Positions 25,359 to 34,880 of a stretch of DNA of 64,000 nt are shown here, one piece after another (positions within the stretch are counted from its first letter, which is position 1; every line of letters begins with the position of its first letter). The DNA lies in the NCBI GenBank assembly GCA_963668445.1, contig OY764335.1, forward strand, positions 310,001-374,000, in the 5' to 3' direction. The notes under the pieces were generated by a model, which did no database searches, was not told the origin of the DNA, and saw only the letters and a list, made by a program, of their open reading frames with translations. Origin of the DNA: Poriferisulfidus sp963668445 (GTDB lineage: Bacteria > Pseudomonadota > Gammaproteobacteria > Poriferisulfidales > Poriferisulfidaceae). The position numbers and the translations under genes are program-made.

Positions 25359-25967
25359 TCAAACCATGCCCGCGACACGCTCATGGCAGGGGCGCGGATC
25401 GAGCTTGGCGGAGGCCGGGTCGCGAATCAGCCGTCGTAGCTCCTCTACCGCTTCCTCGAAATCGTCGTTCACGACGCAGCCCTCGAACTCCCCGCAGTGC
25501 AAAATATCTGCCCGCGCTTGCGCCAGCCGCCGCGCAATGATTTCGTCGTCGTCGGTGTTGCGGTCGCGCAGTCGGGCTTCCAGCGCGTCCAGCGACGGAG
25601 GCAGGATGAAGATGCCGATCGCGTCGGGCATTTTCGCTTTGATCAGGCGCGCTCCTTGCCAGTCGATCTCCAGAATCACATCGCGCCCCGCCTGCTGCAG
25701 ACGTGCGACTTCTTCCTTCGCCGTTCCGTAGTAGTGGCTGAACACTTCGGCGCGCTCCAAAAAGGCGTCGGCTTCGATCATGGCTTCGAACTCGGCCCGC
25801 GCCACGAAATAATAGTCCGTGCCGTCCGCTTCGCCGCTGCGCGGCGGGCGCGTGGTGTGCGAGATGCTGACCGCCAGCTGCGCGTCCCGGCGCAGCAGCT
25901 CCCGGATCAGGGAGGTCTTGCCGGCCCCGGACGGAGCCGTGACGATGTACAGTCGCCCGTCACTCAT
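25359..25967 (-). CDS. gmk: Guanylate kinase
   Basis: 202 residues. It phosphorylates GMP to GDP with ATP. P-loop VTAPSGAGKTSL at the N-terminus, GMP-binding SISHTTRPPRSGEADGTDY, and VILEIDWQGA are all intact. It is the last gene of the leftward his-tat run; its start overlaps tatC by 8 bases. The usual rpoZ/spoT neighbours are not present downstream. Confidence 0.96.
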   Translation of the reverse strand: MSDGRLYIVTAPSGAGKTSLIRELLRRDAQLAVSISHTTRPPRSGEADGTDYYFVARAEFEAMIEADAFLERAEVFSHYYGTAKEEVARLQQAGRDVILEIDWQGARLIKAKMPDAIGIFILPPSLDALEARLRDRNTDDDEIIARRLAQARADILHCGEFEGCVVNDDFEEAVEELRRLIRDPASAKLDPRPCHERVAGMV

Positions 25968-26841
25968 CGCGCTTCTGAGTCGAGGGCGGGGCGTCTTTCG
26001 GCGGCTCCGCGGATTCGGTCGCGTCGAGTTCCGCGTCCATTTCCCGTTCCGTCATCGGCTCGAAGCGGGCCTCGCCTGCATCCTCGCCGTCTGTGGCGTC
26101 TTCCTTGGAGGCCACGAAGCGGGAGAACAGGATGCCGAGTTCGTACAGCAGCCACACCGGCACGGCGAGCAGAGTCTGGGAGATGATGTCCGGCGGCGTC
26201 AGCAGCATGCCGATGACGAATGCGCCGACGATGACGTACGGGCGGATCTCGCGCAGGCGGGCCGGCGTGGTCGCGCCCATGGCGACCATGGCGACGGTGA
26301 CGATCGGCACTTCGAAGGCGATGCCGAAGGCCAGGAAGATCTTCACCACGAAATCCAGGAAGCGGTTGATGTCGGTCATCACTGCCACGCCGTCCGGCGC
26401 CGTGCTGACGAAGAACCCGAACACCAGCGGGAACACCGCCACGTACGCGAATGCCATGCCGGCATAGAACAGGGCGACGCTGGACAGCAGCACCGGCGCC
26501 GCCAGCCGCTTTTCGCGCCGGTACAGCCCCGGCGCCGCGAACGCCCACAGTTGGTACAGGGTGTACGGCACGGTCGCGGTGATGGCGACCAGCAGCGTTA
26601 GTTTGAACGGCGCCAGAAACGGCGAGGCGACGTCGATGGCGACCATCGAATGGCCTTCCGGCAGGCTGGCGAGCAGCGGCGCGGCCAGCCACGAGTACAG
26701 TTCGTTGGCGAATGGCAGCAGCGCCACCAGTACAAGGCCGACGGCGATCAGCACCCGCAGCAGCCGGTCTCGCAGTTCGACCAGATGGCTGATGAAGGTG
26801 CCTTGGGAGTCAGTCGCGTTCGCGTCGCTCGGCGGGCTCAT
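25960..26841 (-). CDS. tatC: Sec-independent translocase subunit TatC
   Basis: 293 residues with six predicted membrane helices. Conserved elements: HLVELRDRLLR at the cytoplasmic N-terminus (twin-arginine signal recognition), AFAAPGLYRREKR in the first cytoplasmic loop, and FGIAFEVPIVTV. The C-terminal about 50 residues form an acidic cytosolic tail longer than in E. coli. TatC binds Tat substrates in the inner membrane. Overlaps tatB by 32 bases and gmk by 8. Confidence 0.96.
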   Translation of the reverse strand: MSPPSDANATDSQGTFISHLVELRDRLLRVLIAVGLVLVALLPFANELYSWLAAPLLASLPEGHSMVAIDVASPFLAPFKLTLLVAITATVPYTLYQLWAFAAPGLYRREKRLAAPVLLSSVALFYAGMAFAYVAVFPLVFGFFVSTAPDGVAVMTDINRFLDFVVKIFLAFGIAFEVPIVTVAMVAMGATTPARLREIRPYVIVGAFVIGMLLTPPDIISQTLLAVPVWLLYELGILFSRFVASKEDATDGEDAGEARFEPMTEREMDAELDATESAEPPKDAPPSTQKRDE

Positions 26842-27154
26842 GGTTCGACGTGGCGTCCGGGCGCGCCTCCAACTGCTCTTCGACGGCCCGGGCGACCGGA
26901 TCGTCCGTGCCGTGCCGCTCTTGCACCATGTCGCGCAGCTCTTGGATTTCGTGCTGCTGCTGGCGCATGACTTCCTTGAGTTCTTCGGTCTGCAGTTCCT
27001 GTTGTATGGCGTTGCGGTACTGGTGCATCAGGCGGCGCATGCGGCCGAGCCATTCGCCGGCTTGGGCCGCCACCCGCGGCAGGCGCTGCGGGCCGACCAC
27101 GATCAGGGCCACCAGCATGATGAGGGCCAGTTCCCAGAAGCCGAAATCGAACAT
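26810..27154 (-). CDS. tatB: Twin-arginine translocase subunit TatB
   Basis: 114 residues: N-terminal MFDFGFWELALIMLVALIVV membrane helix with the TatB-specific Glu, a glycine hinge (GPQRLP) and an amphipathic helix, then a charged low-complexity tail. Forms the substrate receptor with TatC. Between tatA (23 bp) and tatC (overlap), the standard order. Confidence 0.94.
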   Translation of the reverse strand: MFDFGFWELALIMLVALIVVGPQRLPRVAAQAGEWLGRMRRLMHQYRNAIQQELQTEELKEVMRQQQHEIQELRDMVQERHGTDDPVARAVEEQLEARPDATSNHEPAERRERD

Positions 27155-27177
27155 GGCCGCAGGTGCGGGGCGGGCTC

Positions 27178-27384
27178 TCAGCGATCCGGGGAATCCTGCT
27201 GGGATTTGGCGTTGTCGTCCGCGTCGCTTTCCGTGGAGGATTTCTCGGAGCGTTTCATCGCATGCTTGAAGTCCTTGATGGCGCTGCCCAGATCGCCGCC
27301 CAGACTGCGCAGGCGCTTGCCGCCGAACAGCAACAGCACGACAGCCGCGATGATGAGGATTTGCCAGATGCTGATGCCGCCCAT
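27178..27384 (-). CDS. tatA: Twin-arginine translocase subunit TatA
   Basis: 68 residues: MGGISIWQILIIAAVVLLLF membrane helix, FGGKRLRSLGGDLG hinge and amphipathic helix, acidic tail. TatA oligomers form the translocation pathway for folded proteins. It lies 48 bp after hisE and begins the tatABC group; the his-tat arrangement is common in gammaproteobacteria. Confidence 0.95.
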   Translation of the reverse strand: MGGISIWQILIIAAVVLLLFGGKRLRSLGGDLGSAIKDFKHAMKRSEKSSTESDADDNAKSQQDSPDR

Positions 27385-27432
27385 AGTGCGAACTCCTCTA
27401 GAGTGTCTTACGCCGTTGCATTGTAGCGCAGG

Positions 27433-27756
27433 CTAGCGCGGGCGACCGGCCTTCTCCTGCAGCCCGGAAGTGCCGAAGCGGCGCTGCAGCTCGGTCAGCA
27501 CGTCTTGGGCATCCAGCCCCCGGGCAGCCAGCAGCACCAGCGTGTGGAACCACAGGTCGGCGACTTCGTGCGTCAGATGCGCGGCGCCGCCGTCGGCCGC
27601 CTCTGCGGTTTCTTCGGCTTCTTCGCGGATTTTGGCTGCGATGGCAGGGAGTCCGTCGCGGTATAGCGCGGCGACGTAGGAGTCGTTCGGATCCGCTTCG
27701 CGGCGCTGCCGCAGCGTCGCCATGAGCTGGTCCAGAATGTCGGCGCGGGTGTCCAT
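27433..27756 (-). CDS. hisE: Phosphoribosyl-ATP pyrophosphohydrolase
   Basis: 107 residues, all-alpha MazG-like fold with the metal-binding EEAEETAEAA segment and HEVADLWFHTLVLL. It hydrolyses phosphoribosyl-ATP to phosphoribosyl-AMP, second step of histidine synthesis. It is a stand-alone HisE, not a HisIE fusion. Nine bases separate it from hisF; hisI, which normally lies between, is not in the window. Confidence 0.94.
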   Translation of the reverse strand: MDTRADILDQLMATLRQRREADPNDSYVAALYRDGLPAIAAKIREEAEETAEAADGGAAHLTHEVADLWFHTLVLLAARGLDAQDVLTELQRRFGTSGLQEKAGRPR

Positions 27757-27765
27757 GGCAGCAGT

Positions 27766-28538
<773 letters not shown>

Positions 28539-28539
<1 letters not shown>

Positions 28540-29267
28540 CAGTCGGCGGCCAGCGCCAGCGCCTCGCGCAGGTCGATGCGTTTCTCGTACAGCGCTCGGC
28601 CGATGATGACGCCGCTGATGCCTTCGTCGGCGACTGCCTGCAGCGCAGCGATGTCTTTCAGGTCGGTCACGCCGCCGGAAGCGATCACCGGCACCGGCAG
28701 CGCTTGCGCCAGCGCGACGGTGGACTTGATGTTGAGTCCCTGCATCATGCCGTCGCGGCTGATGTCGGTGAAGACGATGGCGGCTACGCCGTCCTGCGCG
28801 AAATGCTGCGCCAGATCCGTGGCGTCGTGGTGCGACAGCTTGGACCAGCCGTCGGTCGCGACCTTGCCGTCCTTCGCGTCCAGGCCGACCACGATGTGGC
28901 CCGGGAACTCCAAGCACAGCTCCTCGATGAAGTGCGGCTCGCGCACCGCCCGGGTGCCGATCACCGTGTAGCGCACGCCGGCGTCCAGATAGGCCTGGAT
29001 GGCATCCTCGCTACGGATGCCGCCGCCGACCTGGATCGGGATGTCCGGATGGTTCTGGGCGATTTGCTTGATGATCGGGGCGTTGTGCGGCTCGCCGTCG
29101 CGGGCGCCGTCCAGATCCACGAGGTGCAGCAGTTGCGCCCCTTGCGCGATCCAGTGCTCCGCCATGCCGACCGGGTCGTTCGAGAACACCGTTTCGTCGT
29201 CCATGCGGCCTTGGCGCAGCCGCACGCAGCGGCCGTCCTTGATGTCGATGGCGGGGATGATGCGCAT
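28539..29267 (-). CDS. hisA: ProFAR isomerase
   Basis: 242 residues. (Beta-alpha)8 barrel starting MRIIPAIDIKDGRCVRL, with catalytic Asp8 and a second Asp in VGLDAKDG, and phosphate motifs QVGGGIRS and VIASGGV. Isomerises the aminoaldose ProFAR to the aminoketose PRFAR. Homologous to the neighbouring hisF. Eighteen bases after hisH. Confidence 0.96.
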
Positions 29268-29285
29268 GCGTCCGACAAAGGTCGT

Positions 29286-29924
29286 TCAGGCCTGCCCGTC
29301 CCAGTGAAGGAAGTTGCGCAGCAGGGCCAGGCCGTGCGTGCCGCTTTTTTCGGGATGGCTCTGCATGGCGAAGACCTTCCCGTGGGCAATCGCAGATGCG
29401 AACGGCAGGCCGTACTCCGTCCGTCCGGCCACCGCCTGCGCGTCGCGGGGCGCGACGTAGTAGCTATGCACGAAGTAGAAGCGGCTTTGGTCGGGGATGC
29501 CTTCCCACAGCGGGTGCGCCTGCTGCGCGATGCGGTTCCAGCCCATGTGCGGGATCTTGCAGCGATGGTCGTCCGGCAGCCGCGGCGCGAACGCCTGCAC
29601 GCGTCCGTCGAACAGTCCGAGGCAGTCGGTGCCGTCGTTTTCTTCGCTGCGTTCCATCAGCACTTGCATGCCCATGCAGATGCCGAGGAAGGGCCGGGTG
29701 CGGGCAGCGTCCCGCACCGCCTCGATCAGGCCTTTTCGGCGTAGGGCCTGCATGCAGTGCCGGGCGGCGCCCTGCCCGGGGAAGACGACGCGGTCCGCCT
29801 GTCCGATCGCGGTCGGCTCGGCGGCGATGCGCACGTCCGCGTCCGTGCCTGCCAAGCGCCGCAGGGCGTTGTGCACGGAGCACAGGTTGCCGAAACTGAA
29901 ATCCACGATGGCGACGGTCTGCAT
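29286..29924 (-). CDS. hisH: Imidazole glycerol phosphate synthase glutaminase subunit
   Basis: 212 residues, class I glutamine amidotransferase. The nucleophile cysteine is in FLGICMGMQVL; the His/Glu pair is in AMQSHPEKSG. It supplies ammonia to HisF. Positioned between hisB and hisA as in most gammaproteobacterial his operons. Confidence 0.96.
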   Translation of the reverse strand: MQTVAIVDFSFGNLCSVHNALRRLAGTDADVRIAAEPTAIGQADRVVFPGQGAARHCMQALRRKGLIEAVRDAARTRPFLGICMGMQVLMERSEENDGTDCLGLFDGRVQAFAPRLPDDHRCKIPHMGWNRIAQQAHPLWEGIPDQSRFYFVHSYYVAPRDAQAVAGRTEYGLPFASAIAHGKVFAMQSHPEKSGTHGLALLRNFLHWDGQA

Positions 29925-29948
29925 GGGCGGGCCGCGGTCGATCGATGG

Positions 29949-30539
29949 CTAGAGCATGCCCTTGGTGGACGGCGTGCCGCGCTCGCGCGAATCCCGTTCC
30001 ACGGCCATGCGCATGGCGCGGCCGAACGCCTTGAACACCGTCTCGGCGATATGGTGCGCGTTGCTGCCGCGCAGGCCGTCGATATGCAGCGTCGCCATGG
30101 CGTGGTTGGCGAAGCCCTGGAAGAACTCGTGCACCAGATCCACGTCGAAATCCTGAATGCGCGCGCGCGGGTAGTCGACGCGGTATTCCAAGCCGGGGCG
30201 GCCGGAGAAGTCGATCACCACCCGAGACAAGGCCTCGTCCAGCGGCACGTAGGCATGGCCGTAGCGGCGGATCGAACGCTTGTCGCCCAGCGCCTGCTGT
30301 ACGGCTTGGCCCAGCACGATGCCGATGTCCTCGACCGTGTGGTGCGCGTCCACGTCGAGATCGCCGCGGGCGCGGATGCGCACATCCAGCATGCCGTGGC
30401 GCGCGACCTGTTGCAGCATGTGCTCCAGAAACGGCAGGCCGGTGTCCAGCTGCGCGGTGCCGTTGCCGTCCAGGTCGATGGCGACCTCGATCTGGGTTTC
30501 GTGCGTGTCGCGCTGGATGCGGGCGGTGCGGGCGCTCAT
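29949..30539 (-). CDS. hisB: Imidazoleglycerol-phosphate dehydratase
   Basis: 196 residues. Contains only the IGPD domain (LPFLEHMLQQVARHG; DAHHTVEDIGI; HEFFQGFANHA metal-binding motifs), not the fused histidinol-phosphatase of enteric HisB, so a separate phosphatase must exist elsewhere. First his gene of this leftward run, 44 bp after dtd. Confidence 0.96.
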   Translation of the reverse strand: MSARTARIQRDTHETQIEVAIDLDGNGTAQLDTGLPFLEHMLQQVARHGMLDVRIRARGDLDVDAHHTVEDIGIVLGQAVQQALGDKRSIRRYGHAYVPLDEALSRVVIDFSGRPGLEYRVDYPRARIQDFDVDLVHEFFQGFANHAMATLHIDGLRGSNAHHIAETVFKAFGRAMRMAVERDSRERGTPSTKGML

Positions 30540-30583
30540 GGGGGCGAGCGGAAGAATCGGTGCTGCTTATTCTAGCAAGGTGT

Positions 30584-31021
30584 TCAGACCTGCAGCAGAA
30601 ACGTCACCGGCCCGTCGTTGGTCAGCCGCACCTGCATGTCCGCGCCGAACTCGCCGGCGCCTACTTCCGCATGCCGTTCGCGGCAGGCTTGCAGCAGCAG
30701 ATCGAACAGGGGGCAGGCGCGTTCCGGCGGCGCGGCCGGACTGAAGCTGGCGCGATGCCCGCGGTCGGTGGCGGCCGCCAGCGTGAACTGCGGCACCACC
30801 AGCAGCCCGCCTTGCGTGTCCAGCAGCGAGCGGTTCATCTTGCCGGCTTCGTCGGCGAACATCCGCCAAGCCAGCATACGCCCGGCCAGCCGCCGGGCCT
30901 GCTCCGGACCGTCTGTCTGCTGCATGCCGACCAGAGCCAGCGCGCCCGGGCCGATGGTCGCAATGGGACGCCCGGAAATTTCCACGTGCGCGTGCGTGAC
31001 GCGTTGCAGCAGGGCGAGCAT
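30584..31021 (-). CDS. dtd: D-aminoacyl-tRNA deacylase
   Basis: 145 residues. DTD removes D-amino acids (and Gly from tRNA-Ala) from tRNA. The cis Gly-Pro motif NDGPVT near the C-terminus is intact; the usual SQFTL is PQFTL here, a mild variant. It starts 53 bp from a tRNA gene on the other strand and lies directly upstream of hisB, so it may head the transcription unit. Confidence 0.93.
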   Translation of the reverse strand: MLALLQRVTHAHVEISGRPIATIGPGALALVGMQQTDGPEQARRLAGRMLAWRMFADEAGKMNRSLLDTQGGLLVVPQFTLAAATDRGHRASFSPAAPPERACPLFDLLLQACRERHAEVGAGEFGADMQVRLTNDGPVTFLLQV

Positions 31022-31073
31022 GCGGGGCGGCGAAGGCAGGCGTCGGCGTCCGCCCGTTATAATGCCGAGCGAC

Positions 31074-31149
31074 GCGCCCGTGGCTCAGTGGATAGAGCAC
31101 TGGCCTCCGGAGCCAGGGGTCGCAGGTTCGAATCCTGCCGGGCGCGCCA
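31074..31149 (+). tRNA. tRNA-Arg (anticodon CCG)
   Basis: 76 bases with encoded CCA. Acceptor arm GCGCCCG pairs with CGGGCGC; D-arm GGCTCAGTGGATAGAGC; anticodon stem CTGGC/GCCAG with loop CTCCGGA, anticodon CCG; T-arm GCAGGTTCGAATCCTGC. TATAAT at 31058-31063 is placed as its -10. It reads CGG codons, frequent in this high-GC genome. Confidence 0.97.
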
Positions 31150-31193
31150 TCGCGGCTCTCCGGCCGCGGCGGGCTGCAGCGGCTTTGGCATGG

Positions 31194-32084
31194 CTAGCGC
31201 GGCGCCAGCGCGGCGCGCATGACGGGCTCCAGATGCGTGGGGCAGGGCGGGACATCCTCGCACACGCTGTCGATCTGGAGGCTATGGTAGTTGTCCATGG
31301 TGAACGGCCGGCCGGGCGCCAGACCCAGCACCCGCGCCTGCAACCGCGACAGACGCGGCGACAGGCCGATCACTTTGCGGCGCAGGCCGGCCATGTCGGC
31401 GATCAGCTCCACCAGTTCCTGAAAGGCGTAGATGTCCGGACCGCACAGCGGAACCGCACGCCCGTGCGTGCTCCAGTCGTCGAGGCTGTCGCACATGCGC
31501 TCGGCGACGTCGCCGACATAGACCGGCGCGAAGCGGCTGTCCGGGCAGGCCAGCGGGAAGCAGTACGGCGCCAAGCGCAGCAGCCGGGCGAACCCAGTGA
31601 CGAAATGGTCGCCGGGGCCGAAGATGACGGACGGGCGGAAACTCGTGACGGCGGCCGCGTCGGGTGTCAGGAACAGGGAAGCTTCGGCTTCGGCCTTGCT
31701 GCGCAGGTACTGGCTGCGGGCGTTGCGGTCGGCGCCCAGAGCGCTCATCTGCAGCAGTCGGGGAATGCGGTGGGTGCGGCATAGGGAACTCAGCGTTTCT
31801 GCCAAGGCCGTATGCGCGGCGCGGAAAGTCTGGTGGCGCGCCCGCGATTCGTTGAGGATGCCGACTAGGTTGACGACGGCATCCATGTCTTCCAAGTGGC
31901 GGCCCAGCGTGCGCTTGTCGTGGATGTCGGCCTGCACGAGATCCAGGCCGGGCAGCACCAGCAGATCGCGGTGGCGGAAGCGCTGCCGGGTCAGAATGCG
32001 GATTCGATGGCCTCGCGCCGCCAGTCGGGCGGCGAGCACCTGCCCGACGAAGCCGGTCCCCCCCAAAATGCAAATGCGTGCCAC
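31194..32084 (-). CDS. NDUFA9-like NAD(P)-binding (atypical SDR) protein
   Basis: About 296 residues from GTG 32084, chosen because the Rossmann start VARICILGGTGFVGQVLA follows immediately; the longer open frame upstream is not SDR-like. The GGTGFVG dinucleotide motif is intact; the catalytic YxxxK is present as YLRSK. This is the bacterial family related to complex I subunit NDUFA9; substrates are not known. The start region is shared with the divergent hydroxylase gene, whose TATAAT (32092-32097) lies here. Confidence 0.8.
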   Translation of the reverse strand: MARICILGGTGFVGQVLAARLAARGHRIRILTRQRFRHRDLLVLPGLDLVQADIHDKRTLGRHLEDMDAVVNLVGILNESRARHQTFRAAHTALAETLSSLCRTHRIPRLLQMSALGADRNARSQYLRSKAEAEASLFLTPDAAAVTSFRPSVIFGPGDHFVTGFARLLRLAPYCFPLACPDSRFAPVYVGDVAERMCDSLDDWSTHGRAVPLCGPDIYAFQELVELIADMAGLRRKVIGLSPRLSRLQARVLGLAPGRPFTMDNYHSLQIDSVCEDVPPCPTHLEPVMRAALAPR

Positions 32085-32121
32085 AGGTTCATTATAATGG
32101 GGGCAAGCCCCCATCCACGCC

Positions 32122-32799
32122 ATGCTGGTCCATGTCCCCGAAGTTTTGACGCCGGGCGAACTCGATGCCGTCAACGCCGGCCTGCGCGAGGACGGCGGGG
32201 ATTTCGGCAGCGGCCGCTCCAGCGCCGGGCAGCAGGCGGCCCAAGTCAAGCGCAACGAGGAGTTCCAAGCTCCGCAAGCGGTGCGCGACAAGCTCGAACG
32301 CTGCGTCGCCGAGGCGGTGCGGCGCCACCCTTTGGTGCAGCGCGCGGCGCTGCCGCTGCGCATCAGCCATCCGATCTTCGCCCGCTACCGCAAGGGCATG
32401 AGCTATGGCTGGCATGTCGACGAGCCGGTGGAGGCCGTTCGAGGCGGCTACCGGACGGATTTGGCGATGACCGTCTTCCTGAACGACCCGTCGGCGTACG
32501 AAGGCGGGGCGCTGGTGGTGCGGACGCCGTACGGCGAACAGGCCGCACGCCATGCGGCCGGCGACGGGGTGCTGTATCCGGCCGACCGGATCCATCGCGT
32601 GGAAGCCGTGGCCGCGGGCGAGCGCCGGGTGGCGGTGCTGTGGATCCAAAGCCAAGTGCGCGACGCGCAGCAGCGTGAAATCCTGCTGGCTCTGGACGCG
32701 CTGCGCATGCCTGGCGCGGCGGGGGATCTTCCGGACGATCGGAAGCTGCAGCTCGACTGGCTGCATGCGCGGCTGATGCGGATGTGGGCGGATGTCTGA
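32122..32799 (+). CDS. PKHD-type Fe(II)/2-oxoglutarate hydroxylase
   Basis: 225 residues, PiuC/YbiX type. Fe ligands: WHVDEP (His, Asp) and the distal His in PADRIHRVEAV; 2-oxoglutarate-binding Arg in AGERRVAVLWIQS. In other bacteria piuC lies with siderophore receptors; here it is coupled to a polyphosphate kinase with an 8-base overlap, which is unusual. A GGGGGCAAGCCCCC hairpin precedes the start (about 32098-32111). Confidence 0.9.
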   Translation: MLVHVPEVLTPGELDAVNAGLREDGGDFGSGRSSAGQQAAQVKRNEEFQAPQAVRDKLERCVAEAVRRHPLVQRAALPLRISHPIFARYRKGMSYGWHVDEPVEAVRGGYRTDLAMTVFLNDPSAYEGGALVVRTPYGEQAARHAAGDGVLYPADRIHRVEAVAAGERRVAVLWIQSQVRDAQQREILLALDALRMPGAAGDLPDDRKLQLDWLHARLMRMWADV

Positions 32800-33586
32800 G
32801 CCGCAGCGCCTCGATGCCGCCGGCTGCCGCCGCGAACTGCGGCGCTTGCAGGCCGAGCTCGTCAAGCTGCAATATTGGATCCAGTCGCAAAGCCTGCGGG
32901 TGGTGGTGGTGTTCGAGGGGCGCGATGCGGCCGGCAAGGGCGGCGTCATCCGCCGCATCATGCGTCATACCAACCCGCGCATCGTGCGGGTGGCGGCCTT
33001 GCCGAAGCCCACCGAACGCGAACGGGGCCAGTGGTATTTCCAGCGCTACGTCGCGCATCTGCCGCGGGCGGGCGAAATGGTGCTGTTCGATCGCAGCTGG
33101 TACAACCGCGCCGGCGTCGAGCCGGTGATGGGCCTGTGTTCCGAAGCCGAGGCGCAGGAGTTCCTAGTCAGCTGCCCGCAGTTCGAGAACATGCTGATCC
33201 GTTCCGGCATCCGGCTGATCAAGTACTGGTTCCGACTGAGCTACGCCGAACAGGGGCGGCGCCTGCAGGCGAGGGTCGACGACCCTCTGAAGCGCTGGAA
33301 GCTGAGTCCCATCGACATGGAGGCGCGATTGCGCTGGACGGATTATTCGCAGGCTCAGGAGCGGATGTTCCGGTATTGCCACACGTCCGAAGCGCCATGG
33401 CATGTGATCGACGGCGACCGGAAGGAGACGGCGCGTCTGAACTGCATGCGCCATTTGCTGGCGCAGTTCGAATACAAGGACATGCTGCCGCCGCAGGCGG
33501 TGCTGCAGGAGCCGCCGTCGCCGGACGAGGCGCCGATCGATGCCATGCCGCCGGTGCTGCCGCCGGAGTACGTCTTCAAAGATTAG
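32792..33586 (+). CDS. ppk2: Polyphosphate kinase 2
   Basis: 264 residues, one-domain class I PPK2. Walker A is FEGRDAAGKGG; Walker B FDRSWYNRAGVEPVMG; lid Arg-rich segment follows. PPK2 class I prefers making NTPs (chiefly GTP or ATP) from NDPs and polyphosphate. The start overlaps the end of the hydroxylase gene. The C-terminal 30 residues are a Pro-rich tail. Confidence 0.92.
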   Translation: MSEPQRLDAAGCRRELRRLQAELVKLQYWIQSQSLRVVVVFEGRDAAGKGGVIRRIMRHTNPRIVRVAALPKPTERERGQWYFQRYVAHLPRAGEMVLFDRSWYNRAGVEPVMGLCSEAEAQEFLVSCPQFENMLIRSGIRLIKYWFRLSYAEQGRRLQARVDDPLKRWKLSPIDMEARLRWTDYSQAQERMFRYCHTSEAPWHVIDGDRKETARLNCMRHLLAQFEYKDMLPPQAVLQEPPSPDEAPIDAMPPVLPPEYVFKD

Positions 33587-33604
33587 TGCGGCCGTGGCCG
33601 GCCG

Positions 33605-33808
33605 TCAGTTCTTGGAGCCTTTTTCCTGGTGCGCGAGCTCGACGACTTGCATGGCGCGGTCCATGTAGTCTTGCCGGTAGTTGTGCAGTTGCGAATCTTC
33701 GTCCGGCGCAAAGTATTCGTTCATGTCGACGCCCTGTTCGCGGTCGAGGGCAATGAAGCGGCGCTGCATCTCCAGCAGCTCCTGAATCTTGGCTTGCTTG
33801 TCACTCAT
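33605..33808 (-). CDS. Small conserved-looking cytoplasmic protein
   Basis: 67 residues, highly charged and helical (MSDKQAKIQELLEMQRRFIA at the start, C-terminal ...HQEKGSKN). No cysteine, membrane segment or catalytic motif. Convergent with ppk2, 18 bp apart. I do not recognise a function; codon use fits a real gene. Confidence 0.6.
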   Translation of the reverse strand: MSDKQAKIQELLEMQRRFIALDREQGVDMNEYFAPDEDSQLHNYRQDYMDRAMQVVELAHQEKGSKN

Positions 33809-33873
33809 GGTGCATGTTCTGTCGGATGGCCGGGTATGCTATTGTAGCGGACGCGGGCCGCACGAGGGCGACG

Positions 33874-34086
33874 ATGGAGCAGACGGAGCGCCAAGCAGGC
33901 GGGCAGGATCGCTGGAAGCGCGAACGCCAGCGGCGGCTATGGCGGCTGGCTTGCATCGGGCTGGCCGGGGCTTGGTGCGCTTCCATTGGGCTGTTTTCGG
34001 TCGGGGTGCTGACATATCCGTGGGGCTGGCTGGTGCTGCTGGTGCTGCTGGCTTGGTGCTGGCACCGCCTGCGCGGCGTGGCGTGA
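33874..34086 (+). CDS. Small membrane protein
   Basis: 70 residues from ATG 33874 (GAGG lies about 7 bases before it); the frame is open further up to 33814. A basic cytosolic N-terminus (RWKRERQRRLWR) is followed by two hydrophobic stretches (about 25-43 and 46-62). Convergent with trmB. Function unknown. Confidence 0.5.
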   Translation: MEQTERQAGGQDRWKRERQRRLWRLACIGLAGAWCASIGLFSVGVLTYPWGWLVLLVLLAWCWHRLRGVA

Positions 34087-34092
34087 GGCGCT

Positions 34093-34770
34093 TCAGTCCG
34101 GCGCCAGGCGCCGGGCGGCCCATTCCCGGACCGTGTGGCCCAACTGCTGGCCGCGACGCTCGAAGTGCGTCTCTGGTCGGGCCGGCAGGTCGCTGCTGAG
34201 GCGCCAGTCGGGAGAGTGCCTCAGCACCTGCTCGATCTGATCGGCGTAGTCCGCCCAGTCCGTTGCGATATGCAGCACGCCGTCCGCCGCGGTGCAGCGG
34301 GCGCAGGCGGACGCGAACCCGTCCTGGATGAGGCGCCGCTTGCGGTGCCGCCGCTTGGGCCACGGGTCGGGGAACAAGATGCGAATCTGTCTGCAGCCGC
34401 CGGCCGGCAGTTGCGGCAGCAGTTCTGTCGCGTCGCCGGAGATGATCCGCACATTGTGCAGGCCCAGCCGGTCGGCTTCACGCATCGTTTGCAGAAGCGA
34501 CGGCGGGTGCACTTCGATGCCGAGCACGTTACGCTGCGGAAAATCGGCGGCTTCCTGCAGCAGTGCTTCGCCGCGACCAAAGCCGATCTCGAACGTCAGG
34601 GGCGCGGCTCGGTCGAACCAGGCCTGCGGGTCGCAGGCGCTGGCGGGCATGTCCCGGCCGAATCGCGCCCATAGCGTCTCGAAGGCTTGCTGCTGCTGTG
34701 GCGAGCGCCGGCGCGACCGGGGCGCGAACGAGCGAATGGCCCGCGGCGGCCCGTCAGGCATCCGGGTCAT
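34093..34770 (-). CDS. trmB: tRNA (guanine-N7)-methyltransferase
   Basis: 225 residues. FEIGFGRGEALL is the SAM-binding motif I; FPDPWPKRRHRKRRL is the TrmB signature that contacts tRNA. It makes m7G46. A basic N-terminal extension (RSFAPRSRRRSPQQQQ) is present. Start at 34770 or 34761; the longer frame to 34926 is not conserved. Divergent to nothing; 110 bp after the fimV-like gene. Confidence 0.94.
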   Translation of the reverse strand: MTRMPDGPPRAIRSFAPRSRRRSPQQQQAFETLWARFGRDMPASACDPQAWFDRAAPLTFEIGFGRGEALLQEAADFPQRNVLGIEVHPPSLLQTMREADRLGLHNVRIISGDATELLPQLPAGGCRQIRILFPDPWPKRRHRKRRLIQDGFASACARCTAADGVLHIATDWADYADQIEQVLRHSPDWRLSSDLPARPETHFERRGQQLGHTVREWAARRLAPD

Positions 34771-34880
34771 GCGGTGGCACCTATGCGCCCCGACCGGCCG
34801 AAAGCCGCCGAGGGCTGCACAGGCATGCGGAAGAATGGGGCATGCGGAGCCGGGCCGGAACCGTGTGCCGGCGAAGAGCG

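Noticed and set aside
31074..31149. tRNA-Arg as an attachment site of an integrated element
   Set aside because: No duplicated 3' end of the tRNA or integrase gene was seen in the window.
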